Shown here one piece after another: positions 21,463-26,198 of a stretch of 26,198 bases of DNA. The stretch comes from Acidaminococcus sp050873445 (GTDB lineage: Bacteria; Bacillota; Negativicutes; Acidaminococcales; Acidaminococcaceae). The notes under the pieces are model-generated. The model was given only the letters and a program-made list of their open reading frames with translations. It was not told the DNA's origin and did no database searches. The stretch lies in contig NZ_JBNMIU010000031.1 in the NCBI RefSeq assembly GCF_050873445.1, positions 1 through 26,198 on the forward strand. The letters are read 5' to 3'. Position numbers and translations under genes: made by a program. Position 1 is the first letter of the stretch, and every line of letters starts with the position of its first letter.

Positions 21463-21493
21463 AAACGGTCCGCCTTGCACAGCCGGACCGTTT
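21463..21493. terminator. hairpin in leader of EIIC-like gene
   Basis: AAACGGTCCG pairs perfectly with CGGACCGTTT. On the plus strand it is followed by GGTTTTTT, a standard terminator look, but no plus-strand gene ends here. On the minus strand it is a leader hairpin ending 23 bases before the start codon, close to the GAGGGGG site. Confidence 0.6.
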
Positions 21494-21521
21494 GGTTTTT
21501 TCTTTATTGCTTTACTCTGCT

Positions 21522-21550
21522 AGTGTACTAAAATATCACAAGTATGTCAA
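21522..21550 (-). promoter_or_regulatory. promoter of EIIC-like gene
   Basis: TTGACA (21545-21550) and TACACT (21522-21527) on the minus strand are 17 bp apart. The -35 box shares three bases with the stem of palindrome copy 4. Confidence 0.7.
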
Positions 21551-21586
21551 TGGGGGTGTGAAAAATGCTTTTCCACACCCCCATTG
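21548..21586. repeat. GGGGTGTG palindrome, copy 4
   Basis: CAATGGGGGTGTG pairs with CACACCCCCATTG over 13 bp, with a partly paired A/T inner part. It lies 18 bases after the ggt stop (minus strand) and probably ends that transcript, directly ahead of the promoter of the next gene. Confidence 0.7.
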
Positions 21587-21604
21587 TGCAGCAATCAGCA
21601 AAGC

Positions 21605-23218
21605 TTAATAGGCTGCCACAGTGCCATCTGTACGGGGTTCCGTGGCGCCGGCCAGGACGCCGTCCTTCGTCCGCCAGATGATCTGACCCCGGCCAAAAGT
21701 GCTCCGGTCCTGTTTCACCACGATCTCGTGGCCCCGCTCCCGCAGCCCTTCCACGATTTCTGGTGCCACCTGGGCTTCCACTTCCACCTTCTTCCCTTCG
21801 ATCCACTGCCACCGGGGCGCATCCAGCGCCGCCTGGGGATTCATGTGGAAATCGATGGTATTCAGCATCATCTGCAGATGCCCCTGGGGCTGCATGAATC
21901 CGCCCATGACCCCGAAAGGCCCTACAGCCTCTCCGTCCTTCGTCAGGAATCCGGGAATGATGGTATGGTAGGGCTTCTTCCCCGGCGCCAGGCAGTTGTC
22001 CATGGCAGGATCCAGGCTGAAGTTGTTCCCCCGGTCGTTCAGAGCGATGCCCGTGCCCGGAATCACGATGCCGGATCCGAAGCCCCGGAAATTGCTCTGG
22101 ATGAAGGAGACCATATTCCCTTCCCCGTCCGCCGTGCACAGGTATACCGTGCCGCCGCTGAAGGGCTTGCCGCAGGTGGGCAGGATGGCCTTCTCACCAA
22201 TGAGCTTCCGCCGCTCATCGGCATAGGCATCGCTGAGCATGTCCTCTACCTTCGTCTTCATGTACCGGGGATCCGCCACATACTGACGGGCATCGGAGAA
22301 AGCCAGCTTCATGGCTTCAATCTGTTTGTGATAGCTGTCCACCGTTTCCCGGTGTTCCAGATGGAACCCCTTCATGATGTTGAGGGCCATCAGGGCCGTG
22401 ATACCGTGGCCGTTGGGCGGGATTTCCCACACGTCATAGCCCCGGTAATCCGTCCGGATGGGCTGCACCCATTCTGCCCGGTAGGCTGCCAGGTCTTCCC
22501 TGCGCAGATAGCCCCCGGTCTTCCGGCTGAAAGCATCCATCTGTTCTGCCAGATTGCCCCGGTAGAAATCTTCTCCATAGCTGGCCGCCAGTTTTTCCAG
22601 GGTTTCCGCATGGTCCGGCAGGGTCACCGTCTCACCCACCTGGGGAGCCCATCCCAGAGTCAGGAACGTGTCAAACCAGCCCTGGAAAGCCGGATTTCCC
22701 TTAAAGGGCGTGAACAGATCCTCTCCAGCCTGCCACAGTTTCTGAATGGTGGGCGATACCGGATATCCTTCCCGGGCATACTGGATGGCCGGTTCGAACA
22801 GTTTTGCAAAAGGCAGCCGGCCGAACCTTTTGTGCAGCTCCGCCCAGGCCGACACCGCCCCGGGGATGGTCACCGGGATCCAGCCCCGCTGGGGCATCTC
22901 CTTATGGCCTGCTGCCAGCACTTTCTCCCGGGTGAGAAGCGCCGGAGCGTAGCCGCTGCCGTTCAGGCCGTACAGTTTCCCTCCGGCCCACACCAGGGCA
23001 AAGGCATCACTGCCCAGCCCATTGCAGTTGGGTTCCACCACCGTCAGGCAGATGGCCGTGGCAATGGCCGCATCCACCGCATTGCCCCCTGCAAGCAGCA
23101 TCCGCAGCCCTGCCTGGGCCGCCAAAGGCTGCCCCGTACAGACCATCCCGTTGCGGGCATAGACCACCCGCCGGCGGGACGCATAAGGATATTCCGTTCC
23201 ATTCCATTGCACCGTCAT
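21605..23218 (-). CDS. ggt: gamma-glutamyltransferase, cytoplasmic type
   Basis: This 537-residue Ntn-hydrolase-family protein cleaves or transfers the gamma-glutamyl group of glutathione-like compounds. The self-cleavage nucleophile is Thr357 (SGGTVYL), preceded by the large-subunit part and followed by the small-subunit part; the oxyanion glycine pair is at 439-440 (GVMGGFMQPQGH). No signal peptide is present, unlike periplasmic Ggt, so it probably acts in the cytoplasm, as YwrD-type homologues are thought to. The start is set by AAGGAG eight bases upstream; an in-frame ATG seven codons earlier precedes that site and is rejected. It is a single gene with a TATAAT box at 23249-23254. Its true substrate, and whether it processes itself, cannot be read from the sequence. 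Confidence 0.87.
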   Translation of the reverse strand: MTVQWNGTEYPYASRRRVVYARNGMVCTGQPLAAQAGLRMLLAGGNAVDAAIATAICLTVVEPNCNGLGSDAFALVWAGGKLYGLNGSGYAPALLTREKVLAAGHKEMPQRGWIPVTIPGAVSAWAELHKRFGRLPFAKLFEPAIQYAREGYPVSPTIQKLWQAGEDLFTPFKGNPAFQGWFDTFLTLGWAPQVGETVTLPDHAETLEKLAASYGEDFYRGNLAEQMDAFSRKTGGYLRREDLAAYRAEWVQPIRTDYRGYDVWEIPPNGHGITALMALNIMKGFHLEHRETVDSYHKQIEAMKLAFSDARQYVADPRYMKTKVEDMLSDAYADERRKLIGEKAILPTCGKPFSGGTVYLCTADGEGNMVSFIQSNFRGFGSGIVIPGTGIALNDRGNNFSLDPAMDNCLAPGKKPYHTIIPGFLTKDGEAVGPFGVMGGFMQPQGHLQMMLNTIDFHMNPQAALDAPRWQWIEGKKVEVEAQVAPEIVEGLRERGHEIVVKQDRSTFGRGQIIWRTKDGVLAGATEPRTDGTVAAY

Positions 23219-23248
23219 CCAACCAGCTCCTTCATTCAAGATGGTTCC

Positions 23249-23254
23249 ATTATA
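23249..23254 (-). promoter_or_regulatory. -10 box of ggt
   Basis: TATAAT on the minus strand 31 bases upstream of the ggt start. No good -35 box at 16-18 bp. It continues as TATAATGGAACC, the same 12 bases seen at the promoter of the His-rich gene (512-523). Confidence 0.4.
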
Positions 23255-23306
23255 AGGCAGGATAGGGAAAAAGGATAGAGGGAGGGATGGTGAGTAGTGG
23301 TTAAGT

Positions 23307-23338
23307 GGTTAATGGGTTAATGGGTTAATGGGTTAGTG
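23307..23338. repeat. 8-bp tandem repeat, 4 copies
   Basis: GGTTAATG is repeated three times without change, then GGTTAGTG. It lies between the divergent ggt and transporter genes; the rest of the 23219-23517 gap holds only the promoters and a leader of about 100 bases. Confidence 0.85.
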
Positions 23339-23383
23339 GGTAGGGAATAGTGAGTGTTCCCTTAACTTTTGCATATATTTTTA

Positions 23384-23412
23384 TTGACATCACCTTTCCG
23401 CAATGCTACAAT
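23384..23412 (+). promoter_or_regulatory. promoter of transporter-M20 peptidase operon
   Basis: A consensus TTGACA (23384-23389) and TACAAT (23407-23412) are 17 bp apart. The transcript has a leader of about 100 bases. Confidence 0.75.
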
Positions 23413-23517
23413 TTTGTTTATTGTTTTCTTTGATAACAGTATATATTGTTATCTATAGTCTTCTGGATAGACACGTTTTGTTCTTTCAGAATTTACTTTT
23501 TTGGAGGGGATTTGTTT

Positions 23518-24705
23518 ATGACCATGTGGACCGCTTTATTCATCGTCCTGGCCATCTTTGCCTTTGGGGACATTGTTTCCCAATTGACCAGAGCCCGGCT
23601 TTCTTCTTTGTTCGTCATCATGATGACGTTCCTGGTATTGTTCCTGTTCAAGGTCATTCCGCCGGACATCATCAAACAGGCCGGCCTTACCACCCTGGGG
23701 CCCATTTCCATGGTCATGCTGCTGTTCAACATGGGCACCACCATCGACCTAGCCCTGCTGAAGCATGAATGGCGCTCCGTAGCCGCCAGCTGCCTGTCCA
23801 TGGCTATTGCCGTAGCCGCCTGCCTGCTGATCATTCCGCTGATCGGCCGTGCCAATGCCCTGGTAGCCGCCCCCGTCATCAACGGCGGCATCATCGCCAC
23901 CACCACCATGGTAAAAGCCGCCACTGATCAGGGCCTGACCATTACCGCCGCCCTGGCTGCCTTTCTGTATGCCACCCAGAAATTCGTGGGCACCCTGCCC
24001 GCTTCCTACTTTGGGCTAAAGGCCGCCGGCCGCTATGTGGAAGAATTCCGGCAGCTGAAAAAAGAAGACCCCGCCTTCTCCCTGGACAGCAGCGCCGGCC
24101 CGGAAGAAGAGAAAAATCCTTCCTTTGCGGAACGGAATACCCGCCGGTTCACCATCTACATCAGCCTTGCCATTGCGGCCGGTGCCGCCTGCCTGGGCGT
24201 CATCGGCGGCAAACTGACCCATAACTGGGTGGGCCTGTTCCTGTGGTGCATGATCCTGGGCATGGTGGCCCGGAACCTGGGACTGGTGCCCGCCAACATC
24301 CTCAAGAAAAACGCCAACGCCAGCGGTTTCTTCATTTTCGGCGCTCTGACCGCCATCGTTCCTTCCCTGGCCAAGGTGGATTTCAGCATGCTGGGCCAGC
24401 TGGGCTTTCTGGTCGTTTCCGTCTTCGTCGTCACCGTAGCCGGCATCATCCTGGCCTTCAAGATTCTGCCCCTGTGGAAGATCGTGGGTGACAAGGACCT
24501 GTGTATCGGCATCGCCATGTGCCAGATGATCGGCTATCCGGGTACCCAGCTGATCAGCGAGGAGATTTCCAAGACCGTGGGACAGACCCCGGAAGAAATC
24601 GACTATCTGGAAAAACGCATCGGTACCGCCTACGTAATTTCCGGTTTCACTTCTGTAACCGTGCTTTCCATTGTGGTAGCCACCATCATGGCCAAGATTC
24701 TGTAA
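23518..24705 (+). CDS. secondary transporter, GltS-like
   Basis: This 395-residue inner-membrane protein has about ten hydrophobic segments split into two halves by a charged loop near residues 175-205 (KKEDP...EEEKNPSFAERN). The halved layout and Gly-rich stretches (INGGIIATTTM, about 121-131, and MIGYPGTQL in the second half) recall sodium/glutamate symporters and related two-repeat carriers, but I do not recognise it for sure. The start chosen has GGAGGGG at good spacing; upstream in-frame ATGs lack a site. It is co-transcribed with an M20 peptidase 21 bases downstream, so import of a peptide, an acylated amino acid or glutamate-derived compound is plausible. Confidence 0.6.
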   Translation: MTMWTALFIVLAIFAFGDIVSQLTRARLSSLFVIMMTFLVLFLFKVIPPDIIKQAGLTTLGPISMVMLLFNMGTTIDLALLKHEWRSVAASCLSMAIAVAACLLIIPLIGRANALVAAPVINGGIIATTTMVKAATDQGLTITAALAAFLYATQKFVGTLPASYFGLKAAGRYVEEFRQLKKEDPAFSLDSSAGPEEEKNPSFAERNTRRFTIYISLAIAAGAACLGVIGGKLTHNWVGLFLWCMILGMVARNLGLVPANILKKNANASGFFIFGALTAIVPSLAKVDFSMLGQLGFLVVSVFVVTVAGIILAFKILPLWKIVGDKDLCIGIAMCQMIGYPGTQLISEEISKTVGQTPEEIDYLEKRIGTAYVISGFTSVTVLSIVVATIMAKIL

Positions 24706-24726
24706 TACAGATAGGAGGTCCTTTTC

Positions 24727-25824
24727 ATGGATATCATCGAAGAGTTCAAACAACTGGTACAAATCGACTCTGCCTCCGGCAGGGAACAGGCCATTGCCGG
24801 CGTCCTGAAAGAGAAGCTTACAGCCCTTGGCTTCGATGTACAGGACGATGGGGCAGGTTCTACTTTTGGTGGCAACACAGGAAACCTGATTGCCGTAAAA
24901 GAAGGGACCCGTGATGGATCCATTCTGTTTTGCAGTCACATGGACCGGGTGGCCAACGGTTGTCACATCCATCCCAGACAACAGGACGGCAAGCTCGTTT
25001 CCGACGGCAGCACCATCCTGGCCGCCGATGATGTAAGCGGACTGTGCGCCATCCTGGACGGGGTGCGCCGGGCACTGGCCTCCGAAAAGCCCTGTCCCCG
25101 TCTGGAAATCGCCTTCACCGTAGGCGAGGAATCCGGCTTGTGGGGCGGCCGTGTCCTGGACCTGAGTCAGTTCCAGAGCCCGTTCTGCTTCGTCATCGAC
25201 AGCCCGGGCACCATCGGTCGGCTGATCAACGGGGCCCCCGGCCTGGCCAAGCTCCAGGTAGAAGTAGAAGGCAGGGCCGCCCACGCCGGTAATGAACCGG
25301 AAAAAGGCATCAACGCCGCCCATATCCTGTGCCATATCCTGGATACCCTCCGGGATGGCCGCCTGGACGAAGAGACCGTATCCAACTTCCCCTTGCTGGG
25401 CACCGGCAACGATGCCACCAATGTGGTGTGTGCCAAAGCCTGGGCCAAAGGGGAGAGCCGCAGCCGCAGCCGGGAAAAACTGCAGCACTACATCGACTAT
25501 TTCCAGGAGCACTGCCAAAAAGCCGCCACAGGCACCGGCGCCCACGTAACCACCCGGACTGACCTGTCCTTCGAGCCCTTTCTGATCGACGAAAAAGCCC
25601 CCGTGCTCCAGACCGCCATACGAGCCCTGAAAAGACTGGGTATCCAGCCCCGAATCGAGCAGGGCGGCGGCGGCATGGACGCCAACATCTACAACGCCAA
25701 AGGCTTGCCCTCCATCGGCATCGCCACGGGCTATACGAAGAACCATACCACCGAGGAAAGCCTGGATCTGGACAGCTTCCAGAAAAGTGGTCTTCTAATC
25801 CAGGCATTGATTGACGAAGCGTAG
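24727..25824 (+). CDS. M20-family metallopeptidase, PepT-like
   Basis: This 365-residue cytoplasmic peptidase has the two-zinc site of the M20 family: H71-x-D73 (SHMDRV), bridging D101 (AADD), general base E134 with E135 (GEESG), D158 (VIDSP) and H340 (KNHTTEE). The central dimerisation domain (about 168-270) includes the conserved GRAAHAG (182-188). It is most like the PepT-like branch, which cleaves short peptides; acylases and carboxypeptidases share the fold. GGAGGT precedes the ATG. It ends the operon started by the transporter and probably cleaves what that protein brings in. No plain terminator follows, only the palindromic repeat at 25861. Confidence 0.85.
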   Translation: MDIIEEFKQLVQIDSASGREQAIAGVLKEKLTALGFDVQDDGAGSTFGGNTGNLIAVKEGTRDGSILFCSHMDRVANGCHIHPRQQDGKLVSDGSTILAADDVSGLCAILDGVRRALASEKPCPRLEIAFTVGEESGLWGGRVLDLSQFQSPFCFVIDSPGTIGRLINGAPGLAKLQVEVEGRAAHAGNEPEKGINAAHILCHILDTLRDGRLDEETVSNFPLLGTGNDATNVVCAKAWAKGESRSRSREKLQHYIDYFQEHCQKAATGTGAHVTTRTDLSFEPFLIDEKAPVLQTAIRALKRLGIQPRIEQGGGGMDANIYNAKGLPSIGIATGYTKNHTTEESLDLDSFQKSGLLIQALIDEA

Positions 25825-25860
25825 AAGCGAATCGAAGATACGCCCCATACAGACCAGGGA

Positions 25861-25909
25861 CGGGTTTACCGGGCGACACGGCTTCGCCGGTCTTGGTAAA
25901 GCCCCTACG
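25861..25909. repeat. BIME-like palindromic element, locus C (single unit)
   Basis: GTTTACCGGGCGACACGGC and GCCGGTCTTGGTAAA form a hairpin with a TTC loop, followed by GCCCCTACG. It is a single unit of the family paired at 9479 and 15715, and may end the M20 peptidase transcript. Confidence 0.75.
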
Positions 25910-25934
25910 CAGCAACTTCGGATAAAAGAAAAAA

Positions 25935-26198
25935 GGTTCTTTGTCAAATGTTGGGGCGAATTTCAAATCATCCACCATTCATGGACGTGAGCATTTTTGC
26001 TTACGTCCATCTTTAATTTAGTTTTACCTTAGACAACAGTAATATCCTTCCTCGAAATCGTTTACAGTTCTTGAAGCCGAAGGCGATTCGTTTTAAAACT
26101 TTTATCTTGTTATTCATTCCTTCTGTAAATCCATTTGAAAAGGGCTGGGTGAGTCCTTCTAGAATCTCATTTTCCCAGTCTTTAAATGTCTTTAGAAC
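25935..26198 (-). mobile_element. ISL3-family insertion sequence, one end
   Basis: The terminal repeat GGTTCTTTGTCAAATGTTGG starts at 25935, of the ISL3 type. Inside it are a hairpin (25980-26010, GGACGTGAGCA/TGCTTACGTCC) and the end of a transposase gene. The element runs off the window edge. It is AT-richer than its neighbours, which fits recent arrival. Confidence 0.8.
26013..26198 (-). CDS. ISL3-family transposase, C-terminal part
   Basis: This frame is open at the window edge; only the last 61 residues are visible. The stretch TQPFSNGFTEGMNNKIKVLK followed by RIAFGFKNCKRFRGRILL is the usual C-terminus of ISL3-family DDE transposases, including the conserved Glu region (S-N-G-x-x-E-G-x-N) and the basic tail. 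The protein cuts and moves the element by acting at terminal repeats like that at 25935. The rest of the gene lies beyond the window, so intactness is unknown. Confidence 0.85.
   Translation of the reverse strand, partial: VLKTFKDWENEILEGLTQPFSNGFTEGMNNKIKVLKRIAFGFKNCKRFRGRILLLSKVKLN

Noticed and set aside
23219..23239. An earlier ATG for gamma-glutamyltransferase, seven codons upstream
   Set aside because: It lies ahead of the AAGGAG site that serves the ATG at 23218, and has no good site of its own.
23307..23338. GGTTAATG repeats as iterons of a replication origin or as regulator sites
   Set aside because: Only four 8-bp direct copies, no replication gene nearby, and they are not placed over either promoter. 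A simple tandem repeat is enough.

Overview
The window looks like a chromosomal piece of an anaerobic, moderately GC-rich Gram-negative-type Firmicute (Negativicutes; an Acidaminococcus-like organism is my best guess). Grounds are the strong Shine-Dalgarno sites, the ferredoxin-linked 2-oxoacid metabolism, the Firmicute-style regulators and the ISL3-type insertion sequence. This taxonomic call is inference only. No rRNA, tRNA or CRISPR array was seen.

Layout. 1-206: possible insertion-sequence end remnants and a palindrome. 207-3531: a zinc island. A small secreted His-rich protein and the zinc-binding lipoprotein ZnuA lie on the minus strand; divergently, znuC-znuB-zur overlap one another on the plus strand. 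The shared promoter region holds two ATGCAAAT-type palindromes. 3573-4883: an NhaC-type antiporter. 5007-7926: a LarA-like protein and galactarate dehydratase (garD) in one operon. 8094-9413: a CoA-transferase-family protein lacking the expected catalytic Glu. 9702-15590: a seven-gene minus-strand operon (2-hydroxyacid dehydrogenase, korD-A-B-C-type 2-oxoacid:ferredoxin oxidoreductase, an IlvD/Edd dehydratase and a small VOC protein). 15852-18628: a GntP permease and glucarate dehydratase (gudD), divergent from a LysR regulator (18836-19795). 19874-21439: an unusual PTS-EIIC-like membrane protein with a soluble N-terminal domain. 21605-23218: a gamma-glutamyltransferase without a signal peptide. 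23518-25824: a secondary transporter and an M20 peptidase in one operon. 25935-26198: one end of an ISL3-family insertion sequence.

How it fits together. The core is a sugar-diacid (hexarate) catabolic region: uptake (GntP), two dehydratases that both yield a keto-deoxy-glucarate (GudD, GarD), a LarA-family protein that may interconvert hydroxyacid epimers, and a downstream 2-oxoacid to acyl-CoA module. The strongest new observation is that the larA-like/garD promoter and the gudD promoter are built alike. Both have TTGATT and TACAAT boxes 17 bp apart, and both have the same 13-bp and 8-bp words overlapping and upstream of the -35 box. This ties the two separated operons to one regulator, most simply the LysR protein encoded beside gudD. 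No aldolase, keto-deoxy-glucarate dehydratase or semialdehyde dehydrogenase is present here, so the route from keto-deoxy-glucarate to a 2-oxoacid is open.

Two families of dispersed palindromes occur between genes: a GGGGTGTG/CACACCCC hairpin (four copies) and a BIME-like paired element with compensatory stem changes (three loci).
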